From: Balanoglossus misakiensis
Lineage: Eukaryota > Hemichordata
Length of the DNA stretch: 64,000 bases
NCBI GenBank assembly: GCA_040954595.2
Contig: CM082576.2
Span: 2,666,001-2,730,000 of the forward strand
Direction: 5' to 3'
The notes beneath the pieces were generated by a model. That model did not search any database, had not been told where the DNA came from, and worked only from the letters and a program-made list of their open reading frames with translations. The number at the start of each line of letters is the position of its first letter. The first letter of the stretch is position 1. Shown piece by piece: positions 48,469-61,893 of this stretch. The position numbers and the translations under genes were made by a program.

Positions 48469-50004
48469 TCTTTATTGATTCAGACACAATGACTGTTCTA
48501 CATGTGTAGTTCGCAAGGCTTTTTGAAAACATCTCTGTGTTCAGATTGATCACGACTTGCAGACAGAATTGACACGTCAGGTGCGCACGCGCACATACAC
48601 AAACAATACGTTTGTATTATCATTATCAAAGATATTACTCACGCCTAGTCTAGGTGTCGTGAAAAAAAAAACAAATATGGTAGACAAAATTGACAGCTTT
48701 TTGCTCGTCTAACGAAATTTTGAATGCCCAGTGTTATCATCTTTTTACATTCTTTTTCATGTTTTTACGAAGTTTTAAACTAAAGTTTCTACATTATTGT
48801 AATCCCCATTACCTGTATGTCCACCTGTTACACAGAACACAACAGATTCACACAGATTTGTACAATACTTTTTTTTAATTATCATTGATAAAAAGTGAAC
48901 TTAGAAATGGAAATGACACACTCTTGCAGTTCTATATGTAAAAACTGTCTCCACTGTACCTCCAATAGATCAAAAGTGCAATGGTGAAAATTTCTGTAAT
49001 GTTGAAAAAGTTCTGTATTAAAGATAGCATGATACCAATTTTTATAAACTACCAAATGATTATTTTACATAGCATTTCATAGGAATTGATTAAATAACTA
49101 TACTTCCCACTGAAAAATGCATTCGTTCTGGGGGCAATATTCTACTTGTATTCAGAAAGTACCCAGCTCAAATAGACATTATATTTTATGGTATGAAGGA
49201 TAGAATAAGTCTTGGTTCAATTATTTAGAAACAAGTGAAAAAATCCCTATGTACACAGTATAAAGATAATGCCCATTAAACTTCTATAAAATGGTGGGTT
49301 TGGATAGAATATAAACTGTTTTATTTGGTATTGCTTTTTTGAGAGATCTTTTCTATCTCAAAGTTGTCAGCATTCATGACATAGTCGTGCGTTCTTTACA
49401 CTGGAAGATAGTTATGATCTCCTTGTATTGCCAAATGGATATGCGTGTGTACCGGTACATGTGCATGTTTGTCTGGGAACATACAATTGTTTAATAACAT
49501 AAACTACATTACGTGCTACGAGAAGTATAAATTCAAAGTTTTGAAATCCATGATTAAATCCTTCTGTGACATGCGTCGCTCCACAGTACTTACCTAACGA
49601 AATACTGAATAAATATAAAATGACTTCACAAATATGCTTTGATAAAGCTGACCTTAATGATACACCCATTAAACCATCTACATGTATACCATTTGTATGG
49701 ACCAAATGTTCTGTTGCCTCTGGCTGGTATTTTTAACTAAAGAATTAATATATTCAGGGAATGCTGGTATGGCATGTACGGTCACACAGTCCGCAAAAGA
49801 CTTTCCATACGGTAATTATTCCCAATATACAGGGCAGTTCTGAGTATATTCAAAGACATGCCACTGAATCCACTCTCATGACTCAGCGGTCTAAATACAC
49901 TACAAGTCAAGTAGCCGGTACAATCCTTTTGACAAAGACAATTATTGTTTTTCTTTATCAGTAATTATAGGCACTCTGGGTATATTGATTAGATTACTTT
50001 TGAG
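48469..50004 (-). other. Probable 3'UTR of Fuseless-like gene B
   Basis: AT-rich with no coding content directly after the TAG of gene B. A minus-strand AATAAA at about 48469-48475 is a candidate poly(A) signal. One TACCGGTA palindrome at 49450-49457. Confidence 0.4.
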
Positions 50005-50214
50005 CTAAAAGTACCAGACTTTGAAATGTGAAAGCCACCAGGGGCTGGCGTATCGGTTGGCCGATCTACGACCACCTCGTATTTCTACTTCTGCCGTCTC
50101 TACTTCATCAAGCAGGTCTTCTTCTCTGTCATCTGATAGATGGTCTTGGGAGTTCATGTCCAGCGCCGCACCATTTGGACTTTCCTCGTACGGACTCCTG
50201 ATTGTTTTGTCAGC
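50005..50214 (-). CDS. Fuseless-like gene B, last exon
   Basis: 69 codons and TAG after CGTTTTCTCCTAG|, phase 0. It begins ADKTIRSPYEESPNG, has an acidic middle (DDREEDLLDEVETAEVE), a basic patch (RGGRRSANR) and an aromatic end (PWWLSHFKVWYF). The acidic character and position match the tail exon of gene A, but sequence similarity is low. Confidence 0.72.
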   Translation of the reverse strand, partial: ADKTIRSPYEESPNGAALDMNSQDHLSDDREEDLLDEVETAEVEIRGGRRSANRYASPWWLSHFKVWYF

Positions 50215-53200
50215 CTAGGAGAAAACGAAAATAACCATTTTTAGATCGTACAGTATGACCTTGCAGATGAGGTACTCTGTTCGCTCACGTGCATAACCTG
50301 GCAACCCACCAGCTGTGGTTTTAGAACGGAGATCGAGCATCATGTGCATGATGTACGTTCTTGATGTGATCGATAAACCACAGCCTGGAATAATCTGCAC
50401 TATATGTTCCCAATTTTTAGGTAGCATTTTATGCAAATGAGTAGAACACCTGTGATTGCATATCATGAATATATAATATCAGTTAGATTCTGATGCCATT
50501 AGACCAGTTTCTGATATTTCACATATAGCAGCTACATGTAATTTACCTGGCATACAGGCTTTGGTAGAAATTGACTTCAAGAACACGCACACCACAGCCT
50601 GGCCAGTGTAGCCTTTACACTTTCTGTCAGATATTGCTCAAATGTCATAATGTAATGATCAACACTGTTTGAAATGATCGATATACCATACTGTCAATGC
50701 ACAGAATTTCAGTATAAAGCTTGAAGATGATTGGTAGCAGTTTTGGCCGGCCACGACAGATATAGCACTCGCTTAATATCCTAGGAACACACCATGAATT
50801 AGTATCTTTACCCCCAGGGGGTAATCCGCAAATTAGTACCAATTTCCGTATGCCTCAGGAATAGAAAAAATAGCATTTACTTCTGGGCCAGTAAAATGAT
50901 GTTCTTTGATCATGTGAGTCTGAGAAACAGCTGGCGTGATTATTTCCCCCGGAGGAAAATAGTTGATCCTTTTTGGTTATATTTGTACATTCAAGTCGAT
51001 CATGGCACAGCTTTAGCATGTGTGATGACTGTAAGTAGTGTTCTATGGACACTGGACACTGTGTAGAAGCCTTAATTGTCATCCATTAAAAGTTAAGTTT
51101 GATCACCTATCCCCATTTGTGTAAAATGTAAACAAATTTCAATTTTTAATTTCTATGGATTTACAGCAGACCACACATCCCAGCAACTTCAAAAGCCAAA
51201 TCAACTATTAAAGTTAAATTTTGTGAAGCACAGAAGCTTGAATTATGATTTTTTTTCTTGCATTGAACTCAGCAACATGTAGGGCATACTGGACAAAGTA
51301 CCATACAGATAATCTTCTGCGGATCTAAAACATGAATTTCCATGATTGAGGCATTTGGGCTCATTTTCGGTAAAGTTTCCAGGTGTGTCTCATCAGCAAG
51401 GTTAACTAACTGTAAAGTAGGACAAGAAATGATGGGCGGCCATCTCATGCTGAATACCAAGTAGCTTACTGTGTTCATGCAGTAAGGCGAATTAGAAACG
51501 ATCAAAACTCATCAAGAACTGAACACTAATTGGAATAGTTGTCTAACAATCCATACACCATGACCTATGTTATAAAGAGCTCCAAACCCACACTGTTCCT
51601 TTTAAGTCGACTCACTGTCAGATGACCGTGTAAAAAAAAGAGAAAGAAAATAAATCAAAAGATGTTTATACAGTGTTACATGTACATTTTCAGAAACTTA
51701 GGAGACATATTTTGAACCACACCAAGAACTGCATGCCACTGACACAAAGCTAATTGACCACATCCATTTTAAAATAAATTACCGAAAATAAAGGAGAGTG
51801 AAGAGGCGTACATGATGTAGACAGACAATTTTCCCTGTCTCCCGAACAACAGCCTCAAGTGCATCTGCTTCCACAAGTAATTACTTGGTCCCTGCGGTGT
51901 GTACACTCTGTTTTCTTTGCTCAATCTAATCTATACTTTGAGTGGGTAGAGTTATAATGACAGAGGCATAAAATAAATGTCACCAAACCAAACTGAGCTT
52001 CTTACAAATTTAGGTTGTCATGAACCTGACTACAGTAGTGATACCTCCCCCCCCCCCACCCCACCCCCACCCACCAAACATCTGCGTAGGGGACCTGGAT
52101 AATTTAAGATATGCATGCTACAAAAAAAAACTTTCACATACCAACAGAAATGTTTAAAAAGGTTTGATTTTAAGAATGAAGTAATGGCTTAATTGATATT
52201 GTCATCAATATTAATTATGGCAGTTTTTACACATGAAATGTGTAAGCTTCCAAAGCAAAGTGATTTATGGGTAATAAGAACTTCACAATGGATTAATTCT
52301 GACTCCTAGCAATGAGGATATTAGTACTTCAGTCGTGAAACTTCTCAAGTACATAAGTAAACCTCCCACAGCTAGCTTTTGAGTGTTTGAAGCACCACCT
52401 ATCATTCTCAATTCTCATCAGACTACTATACATTCAATGATCACTTCTTTGCGGATCAAAATCCAAAGGTTTTCAGAAACTGATGGAAAGACTCAGCCAT
52501 GGCTTTTCAAGGTGCAAACCTTTGCTGACAAATGCACCACAGCTTGAGGTTTCTTATAGTTATCAATTGGTGCAAAAGTTTTCAGAGAACAGTTCCAGCA
52601 AACAAATCAAAGACGTACTTAGTTAGTCCGAGTCTATTGTGAGTAAATATTACGTGTCAGATATTTTACGAACGGATTCTGATTATATGCGGATATTGAT
52701 GCTTCAACTGTGAAAATGATCAGATAGGCAAAGAAACCCCCCACAGCACTCTGCTGTCTGAAACGACATCAATCTAAATTCTCAGTTCAAAACGCGGGCT
52801 TTGATCAATTCTCTGTGGATAAAATCAACACTCTTTCAGAGAACTTGATGGGTGCAGGTTGCCGTGTCTTAGATGCGATGGCTGCAAGAACTAAGGGGTG
52901 TTATTACATTCGTCAATTTCCCTAAACCACCACTGGGTATTAACTGAAAATTAGAGTACCGTTATCACATTTAGCAGACCTGATAAAAGATAGCTGATTC
53001 CGGAAAAATCCACTTTCCACAGAAAAAGACTCCACTCTATACAGCCCATTTGGCATTTAAATCAAATAAAGTTCAAATTTGTGTTTGACGCCTGAAAGAG
53101 CTGCAGGTTGGCGCACAAAGGGAAATTTAATTTTTTTCCGGAGTAATCAAATGACAGCAATGCCGTTTTCCACCAAGTACAAAGCTCCCCAATGGCCCTG

Positions 53201-54171
53201 TACAGCACACACTGATAACGTTCCTGACTACATGTACCTATAACCTTAAATTTCCTTTAAGGTAGTATGCGCCTCCAAAATCAAAGTCTCAAACTTTTTC
53301 ATATTTTGCTCTGGGCAATTATAGATTATTCTCACCTAAAATTAAGAATAAAAATTGGGGGTCACTGTGCAAAATTTTGAATGAGAGAGCCAAACTGTCT
53401 AAAATTTGAAATCTCCATACAGAAAACTAAAATGGTGATTTTCATGACATCTTTTGACATTGCTTAGACTATTTTTGTGACACATGATTATTTATTTTGG
53501 TCTACTTTTGCCAATTAATAGCTTGACAGGTGATCACGGTCTTGTTTGTGAGGATTTTCTTTGGCATGCGTGGGTTTGTGAGATGAGACCACAGCTAGCT
53601 CACTTGCTTGACTTCTGATGAAACGACTTGTATGCCTTGAGAACAGCTGAAGAAACAGAGAAGACAGGTGAAGGGTTTCTTTTCAATATTCCTCATCTCG
53701 ATCTAAATACCGTGTATGTTTTAATTGGATGGGCAGGCAGGCTGCAATTATCACAGTGTCAATTTTCAGAGTCATTAAAAATGACTAAAAAGATTGATGG
53801 ATCAATACACTGTTTTTCATGAGTACTGTTCATGGCTGCTATTTGAACACGAGAAATACCGTAGTTTGCTTGAGGAATGTGTGTTAATTATCACGGTCAC
53901 GTCATTATGCCTTGCTAGTAACTCACTGGCTTTGTGGAAGTCCACCGCACTACAGTAAGCATCGACAGGGCATTGAAAGCTGTGAAACAGTTGATTACAC
54001 GTGACAATGTGTTGGTAAAAGATTACACTGAACTGGAAAAAGTGGCACCTACTTTCATTCTGATGTAATGCGGGTAGAGAACTCCTCGGCCATCTCCCAG
54101 GTCTCCATCGATTGCACATCCTATAGTGAGAAGTGATCTGCCAACGCCCATGGCAAAGATGACTGCACATC
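50005..54171 (-). CDS. Second Fuseless-like gene (gene B), 3' part: last two coding exons
   Basis: Exons 54171-54053 and 50214-50005 splice in frame to encode 108 residues plus part of a split Gly codon. The first 39 residues (from CAVIFAMGVGRSLLTIGCAIDG on) align without gaps to residues 299-337 of gene A, with 16 identities including GRS, GCA-DG, D-G-GVL and HY. In both genes the exon ends at the same place in phase 0, followed by an acidic tail exon. Gene B also has an intron where gene A has none, inside the eighth membrane helix. I found no WRGxW-type exon up to 64000, so the 5' exons probably lie beyond the window after an intron of at least 9.8 kb. Whether the gene is intact cannot be judged. 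Confidence 0.75.
51269..51409 (-). CDS. Possible alternative exon of Fuseless-like gene B
   Basis: Good acceptor (TTCTTGTCCTACTTTACAG|) followed by 46 open codons in phase 0, starting LVNLADETHLETLPK and ending in a Cys-rich PVCPTCC and TGA. It could be an alternative terminal exon after 54053, or an internal exon using the weak donor ATG|GTACTT. No homologue is recognised; it may be chance. Confidence 0.25.
   Translation of the reverse strand, partial: LVNLADETHLETLPKMSPNASIMEIHVLDPQKIICMVLCPVCPTCC
52046..52075. repeat. C-rich simple repeat
   Basis: Run of C with single A interruptions. Confidence 0.95.
54053..54171 (-). CDS. Fuseless-like gene B, penultimate exon
   Basis: 119 bases: two bases completing a codon (probably Gly) plus 39 codons, between TTCTCTGTGGTTTCAG| and AAA|GTAGGT. 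It encodes the end of helix eight and the conserved GC-A-DG segment. There is no stop or frame break. Confidence 0.8.
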
Positions 54172-57100
54172 CTGAAACCACAGAGAAGAGAGAAAACAGA
54201 ACACATAAAATATCGCTGTCACAGACACGTTTGATTTACTGCTAATCTTGCCTACGGTACACCTCGTAATAAGTCACCCGTATTTTACGTCAAATTGAAA
54301 ATATATTGTGCGCAAAGTTCAACTGGTATTTTCTTTCTTTTGTTATATCTTCTCTCTTCTCTTTATATTAGATTTACAGTGTTTGTATTACAATACAGAT
54401 GATATGCCGGTTGTAATGTAATAAAGTTGTTATTAGCAAAATTACATGCAAGGGAGATTCTGGATGACAACGAAATAGTAGGGCTTTATTTCCGTACTCA
54501 GGCAGGAAGATCAAGTTTCATTTTTATCTTTCTATACGAACATATGCAACCAACAAAATGAAGGCAATTTTGGGCTAGCTACCAATTTAAGCCACAAGGC
54601 GCAGTTTCTGCCCTCACCATTCTGATAAAAAACAAGAAAAAAGGACACACAAACAATGGCAAGTGTCCACGTCTGGGTGAATATAGACATGCTGCTTTAT
54701 TTGAAATTGACATGCAAATCAAGCTTAAAAGAATTAATGTGAGTATGATCAATTCTTTAAACAAATAAACTGAACCATACTATTTCTTAATTGTAGGAAG
54801 ATTCAAGTAAGTAGTTTTGATTCTTGAAAGTTCAGTCTGGGTCCATCAGAGAATAAACAGATACTATAAGTTTGAAAAATGAGAGTAAAGGCAGATGATA
54901 AAGAAAACAAGGAATAACAAGAGATAAGAAATTCCCATTTGCAGATTTGACAAATGTACACATGCATCATACGATTGTTTGTAAACCATGGAATGAAAGT
55001 AAAGGCTGGTGATAATCTTGCCATTTGACTCAATGTTTCCACGGGCATGGCATGGCTTTAAAGTTGAAGATCTCAGTTGCTGATCCCTTCACTGAAAGCT
55101 TTCCCAGATCAGAGAATGATGTGACAAATGAATCAACGGCTGTTACAATCCCTCCGAAATGCATTAAACTTATCAGCTGATATGTTACCGAGACATGTCT
55201 ACGAGCTCGAGTGTACCGTACATCGGGTAATTGCCTGCAATAGGTCGGTCTCGGTAATACCTATAGCTGGACTGACAAATAAGCTGTATTTGGTTGCTGT
55301 TATCTGCTGAAACTTTGCAAAACACTGAAAGCAGCAACTTTTTGTTTCTATCAGAACTGGATCACTCTCAATTGTGTGACAGCTATGATGATGAGAGCAC
55401 TCGGAATTTCAATAAGAAATAGATTCATATTAGGTTCTCCACAGGCAGCCAACAACAGCTGGAGGAGGATGATTGTGATGAGACGCTGATTCTTATGAAC
55501 TTCATCATACTTTAATAATACACTGACAGCATGGGTGACTGCCTTTTATTATTAAAACTGAGCAACATTGATGGAAGTAGCTTTTCATATCTGATGGCAT
55601 ATATACATCATGTGTAATGTAGGTAGAGTAGGATGTCCTCGTTGGTTGGGAGAGTGCTTGATGCAATTCTGCATAGCGGTTTTTGTTGAGGTGACTGGTG
55701 GGGTGGTTGTGACTCTGAGATTCACGCAGACGCGATCATCAGACAACCTGTATGTGTATATATGTGTATACCAGATTGCAGTTGATGAGTGTACATGATA
55801 GTTTAGTGGGCTAGCTGAGACACTTTGTACAGTTTATCAATATCTGGTTCAGTAAATAAACATCTCATTCAGTAAAATTTCAATAAAAGGGATAAGCTAT
55901 CCAGTATACTAAAAGTATACATGTGAAAATTTATGATACATTCTTCCAGGTCTACAAATGGAATATTCAAGCAGTCATACAATTACAAAACAAAATTTCA
56001 ACGCAGAAATTTTACGCAGCCCACCCTTCTTATATGACAATAAATGTCAAAATGTCACACGAAATTGTTCGTGCAGAAAAATTCAAATCAACCATACATG
56101 CTTGTAACTTTTCACTTAAAACTTTTAATTGAAATCTGATATCGCTGAATCAGCAAAAAAACCTGAGGTTATCAGAGTGACATTTAAGAATTGACTGATA
56201 AAACAGGAAATATTTCCTTGTATGTTTTACCAACTTCATGCCCCAAAGGCTTTTATATTATTATTTAATTTTTTTTGTTTTTGGAACGTGTACAATTTCA
56301 CGAAAGACGAACTGGCAATTCTGTACAAGGGTTTAAAGTGCCAAAATTTAATATCTGACATACCAGTATATTGAAGCCCAATTTGGCTGTTTCCTTTTAG
56401 GAAATAACAATGACCATGTGGCATGGGTGAAAATTTACTCAAATTTTCAACATCCCATGGTGGAAATATTTTCAGCTGTGGACAAAATACACACACACAA
56501 CCCTATGGTAGATGTTACTGAGTCAGAAAATGAAACCATTTGCAGTACTGGTAGGTCGACGCACGGAAGACCTATTATAAACATCAATCAAAAAGTCTAA
56601 ATTAATTGACTTTTTTGTTTATGGGCTAAGCATGTAATTAATTACGTGTACATCTGCTAATGATGGACGTTCACGCTTTCATCATTCCAAAGTGTTTAAT
56701 TAAATATTTCAGCACGGATCGTAACATTCTTTTACACCACAGCGTCAATTCACAATGACAGCAACAGCAACTGTAAACTATTGCACATTAAATTTTCTGA
56801 CACATTGAGAGTGAAAAATAGCCACATTTAGAGGTGCCTGATAAATTGTCTTGTCACTATAATATCTAAAATTCAATGCCTGCACTGGAGCAGATTGATA
56901 TCATTCTGTAATTTCAAATTTATCACTTCAGGCTCCACTGATCAAAATATGGGCAGTCACGTAAATGTTTATCCACTCCTCATTTTATCACTCGGGTGGA
57001 AAGCTCGTTGTCACGGCAAAACTGAATACTTTGCTAAATTGTCACATGCACCATGGAGTCTGGGATTCCTTTGCAGAGTTGGTTGTATTCAAGTCTTAAA

Positions 57101-58449
57101 TTGTTTAATGGAAAATGTCAAAACGCAGAATAATGTGTTTTGTATCAATTAAATTGTTTTCATACAAATTCTTCCCTTTTCATGGTCTTCAGAGGTGGCA
57201 TAGAAATAAAATTTACATTGTCATGATCAGTCGACTTTTTTGGCAATTTATTTGTAGATGTTGTGGTTGTAATTTATGGGTATATCTACTATCGATATTG
57301 AAATTGAGTTATTCAGGTATGTTCTGGTTTAATAGCTGACATAATTACCACGAAAGAACTATTATTTTGAAAAAGCAATATATACCAAGCAACCCCATAA
57401 ATGTCAGCTTACAGTGGCACCTCATTTCACACAAAAAAAACAATTTACAACAAGACAAATGAGTGTCATAAAATTTTAACATTCATCGTTTGATCACGCA
57501 AAAAACAAGCAGTTGAGTGATTTTCAGTGTACATGATGTAACATATGTACTGCACACAACTATTTAGTAGCTCAGCAGTATATTCTGTACTCTCATAAAT
57601 ATTGCCTAGATCATCTTAGCCCCCGGGCCGTGTCTCAAGACATGATCTCTGGATACAATACAGCCATATGGCCAAATTGTGTTTAAGATGCGTGACTACA
57701 GCAACTTTCAGTACTGAAATTGTTATATAAATAACTATTTCAGGATGTAGTATCCTGCCACTGTATTGTGTTGGCTCAACAGAATTGGCACTCTGAACAA
57801 AAAGATTGTTCCTCTCAGCTGCTAATGTTGGTACTGGTAGAACATAAAACGTACTGTCAGGTACATTTTCAACCACCGGTATACATACATGTAGTGTGAA
57901 TTCATACTGACAGAATTTTCCTGGAGCTTTTCAAGAGACTTAGAAAGGATGGCAGATATAATCTGATCTTATTTTTAAGTCAATCAAAAGATGCAACTGC
58001 AAGGGCTGTAAATTTGCACCTTCATTCTAATTCTCTCATGGTGAGTCCAAACGCTGTCTACTGGTGAAGCCAAAGAAAAGACCACACTCTAGGCTTTTTT
58101 AATCAATATGGTTTGTAATTTCAATATCAGAGGCTCGCACATCCATAAGAGACGTTGCTTACAATGTAAAGGTTTTCATGAAACACCTGTAATGATGAGA
58201 GCACCCGCCTGAAGTACTTTTATCAGTCGGCGAAAAAACAGAGATATGCGCAATCAAGTATTATGATCACTGTAATATCACATCGCTTTAAGGTAAGTCT
58301 AGGATGAAGCTGAAGATTATTCACTTGGATGGAACCAAAGTGTCATCTTCCTCAGCATGTGTCGCTAGTCTTTTTTTTATTCTATTAAGTATTTTGTTGG
58401 GTATTCAATGTAATCATCTTTCCGCTGTGCCTCTTTCCAGTTTTTCTAT

Positions 58450-58471
58450 AGATAGATAGAGAGAGAGAGAG
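58450..58471. repeat. (GATA)/(GA) microsatellite
   Basis: Three GATA units followed by GA units. Confidence 0.95.
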
Positions 58472-61400
58472 CAGAGCAACTAAAATGCCACAGCTAAGTG
58501 TATCTCTCCATTCAAGTGCAAATGATTTCATTCAAAGTTAACCCACACGACAAATTTTCCTGTGAACAGAATTCATAAACAGGCCGAAAATGGACTGAGT
58601 CACTACTGTGGGATTTTTTAGACCCAGTGATATCGTCTCTATCTAGTGGAGTTTTTTTAACAGCATGACAATTTTAACTGATCATCTTGAAGCACTGTAC
58701 TGGTAGTATAAGATAGCTGAGAACCTGTATATTGAAGTATGTATAATTCAAGTACCGGTATATGTATGGAATCATAGCAATACGTTCAGTTTGAAATAAG
58801 AGTTTAAAATGTGGACTCGCAAGAAATTGCACATTGTCTACAAATGTATGTGGTACATTCACCTTTGACAAGTATACCGTAATGCTAATGACAAAATTTT
58901 CTTCTTGAGATATATTATCACCCACAAAAGTAGTAACATTACCATTTACCAATCTTTAATTTCCCATGGGGACATAGGTTTTAAATAACTATGAGGAATG
59001 TGCTTTAAAATGCTGAAAATCATATCTTTTTTGTGTGTAAAATTCCAGATTAGAAAATGTTCCATTGAATGCACAATCGGCAGATATTCTTTTCAACCGT
59101 GTTGCAGCAGTCCCTGAAGATTTTGCAACAAAAAAAAATCACCGTGGGAGTAGAAACGAATATGCAGAACTTTTTACTGAGCATTTTACCGGTATAAGAA
59201 ACTTGGTAGTGTTTTTGCTAAAGGTTAAAAGGAAAATTGGCGAATGATTTGGGGACCCTGGTAGAATCTCTGATACTTATTTATATTGATATATCAAAGG
59301 GAAACCTGCAGGTAAAATGGTACACAGATTCATTTCATATCTGACAATCCATTGTATATCTTGTAAACCCTTAGAGCAAGTTATAGGTTTGTAGTATTGA
59401 AAGTTTTTCTTTAGCATCATTTTATATTAAAAATAAACTGCTGGATCTATTGTGTTTGCTCTAAAAATGTTGTAACTGTACACGAAACTGGATCAGCTAC
59501 TCATATTGAGCACAACCAGAAGAACTGTGATGGTTTGTGCGAATTAGGTTGCCGGCCATATGATAATCATCTCTCCATAAATGGCTAACAACAGAAACGT
59601 CTGTTCCCATCGCGAGCTGATCTCATTCCATCGTCAACAATTTCCAACATGGAATCGCATTTCATGATGTCAGTCAGATCATTTCATTGCTTTGATATTA
59701 AAATTTCAGTACCGTATCCTACAGGTTATACTATGTATAAACTCACCTTGAACTTTTAAAGCAATTTCGGTGTATCTCGACAGTTAAACATGAGTTGTGT
59801 AAACTGTAACAACTCAACTCAAGATTATAGACTGTGTTGGAGAATTAACCTGCATGTATGGAATAATACAAACTGACATGAATGAAGACTTTGGAAAAAT
59901 TTTATTCGGAGAATTAAAAAAAATCAAGAACATAATACAAGAGACCAAAACTTATAACAACAATTCATGAAAATTGTTTGCAGTTTAATATCCTAATCAA
60001 ATACAACAAAAAAGCTAGATCAATGTTCATTGAAATCTGTACTGACATCAAATATAATTTGAGATGATCTAGGTCAATTCATAGTTGAACTCAGGTTCAA
60101 GAAGATCTGCTATATATTGCTTGAGGGGGATATCAGAATGTCAAGAGTTATTGAAATGACCTTTGAACCCTGAGGATTAATGGAAAGATTAATCCTTCTC
60201 CTTTGTACCCTATAACTTGGCAATATCTATCAATAGAGAAATCTAATCCAAGTTCGCGACAAGGGAATTGTTCGGTGGAATCACTACTGAAATCTGTCTT
60301 TAATCGGCGTGTTTTCCATGATGTATCAATGGTGAAAATCTCTTGTTCGCAGGATTGTTGATTGGAACAGAGCCCACACACTATAATACCTGTACAACAG
60401 ATGATTTTATCAACTGCACAGATCTAGAAGCCTGATCGATTCACCATTTTTGATAACACAATTTAACATGTCACAGTTGTTTTTTTGCAAAGTATTTGCC
60501 CATTTACCCGAGATGACCCTAAAAGTTTTATAGTCCTCACGAGCTGATCACACAGACTGTTACATTTTAATAGCTTCCATTCCAATCCCTATGACCTATT
60601 TATCTTTCAATTTTATCATCACTGACAGTACCGTATGTGTCATGAATGTAACTGTTCATACGCCAAGTATTGATTTCAGCAAGTCTAGGAAGAAATGACT
60701 CGGGCTGTGAAATACAATCTCACTTTTAAATTGATTTTTATCAGTGTTTGCAGAGGAATTGAGTTGGTGCATTACAGTTTACATACACTGGCTGCAACTC
60801 CAGGGAAGAAAACATTTCAAATCAATCAAACCCAATATGTCCATGTCTGCATGACTATGATGGGACTGTGGTAAAATGAGAAGCATGATTAAGATTTCAA
60901 TGGAAGTCTCGCATTGCTGCATGCATGTGTGCATTGCAAGCTTGTAAACACGTCAGAGTATAAATGTTTCCTCATGATAAACACAGTTTAAAGCCCTGTG
61001 CATTCATCTTCAGTTTTTGTAGAAAATTATCACTATTTTCACTATGCAGAAGTTTCACTTCCAGCCACATTGCCTATGATACTTATTACTGTTAGCTAAA
61101 GGGAAAAAGTCTACAAAGGTTCTGCTCTTTGAGTACAGGTGGGTAATTGGGAGTTGATGATCCACCTACCTGCAGGGAATAAAACTTAATGCATGGCAAA
61201 CCAGCAGGCTAAAACTAGCAGATATATTACATTCTTTTTATCATTTTAATCAGGATTTCTACAAATCTCTAATTCAATCTAAAAGAGTATGATCTTATTG
61301 AAAAATGTAACATGCAGTCTGATTTAACAATTTAATGATTGGTATTTTCTATTGGCGGGCAGATGAGTCCCTAAAGCACTGTTTACGTCTTTTTCATGTG

Positions 61401-61671
61401 ATCCCAAAAGAGATGAGAAGAAATTGAGCATGAAGATGGCAGAATAGTTATTATAATTTCTTAATATTCATTCAGATTTAATGACCAGTGTAGTGCTTGG
61501 AATTAAGTTTGGTTTATATGGGAAGAACGTACAGTTCGCCAGTTGATTTGATTATAGCAGTCCCGATGCCAGTATTCCTGACTTTATAATGCAGATTTCT
61601 CAAAAAAAGAAATATTAATCTGTGTCAGTTTATGAATTTTAAATTGAACTCTACGACCTTCATGTAGCATG

Positions 61672-61893
61672 TAATGCTTGCTAAGTTTTGTCTTCTGTTC
61701 ATATTTTTGTGGGGATGGAAAAGGAAGGAAATTTTTTTTAATTGTTAATTTAATAGTCCGAGCGGAAAATTCCCTTACTTTATCCATTGAAATGCTAATG
61801 CCAAGTTTTGTCTTCTATTAATATTTTTGTGGGGATGGAAAAGGAAGGAATTTAAGAAAGTCCAAATGGAAAATTCCCCTTCCTTTATCCGTT
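61672..61893. repeat. Tandem duplication, unit about 120 bp
   Basis: Copies at about 61672-61791 and 61792-61893 share AAGTTTTGTCTTCT, TATTTTTGTGGGGATGGAAA and GGAAAATTCCC, with substitutions and a deletion of about 20 bases in the second copy. Confidence 0.85.

Larger units (their letters stand above)
50215..54052 (-). other. Intron of Fuseless-like gene B
   Basis: About 3.8 kb. Apart from the possible exon at 51269-51409 it holds a C-rich simple tract (52046-52075) and AT-rich unique sequence. Confidence 0.6.

Noticed and set aside
59747-59803. Minus-strand donor TTCAAG|GTGAGT as an exon of gene B
   Set aside because: The donor is strong, but the preceding sequence has no hydrophobic or WRGxW coding content, and I could not join it in frame to the exon at 54171.
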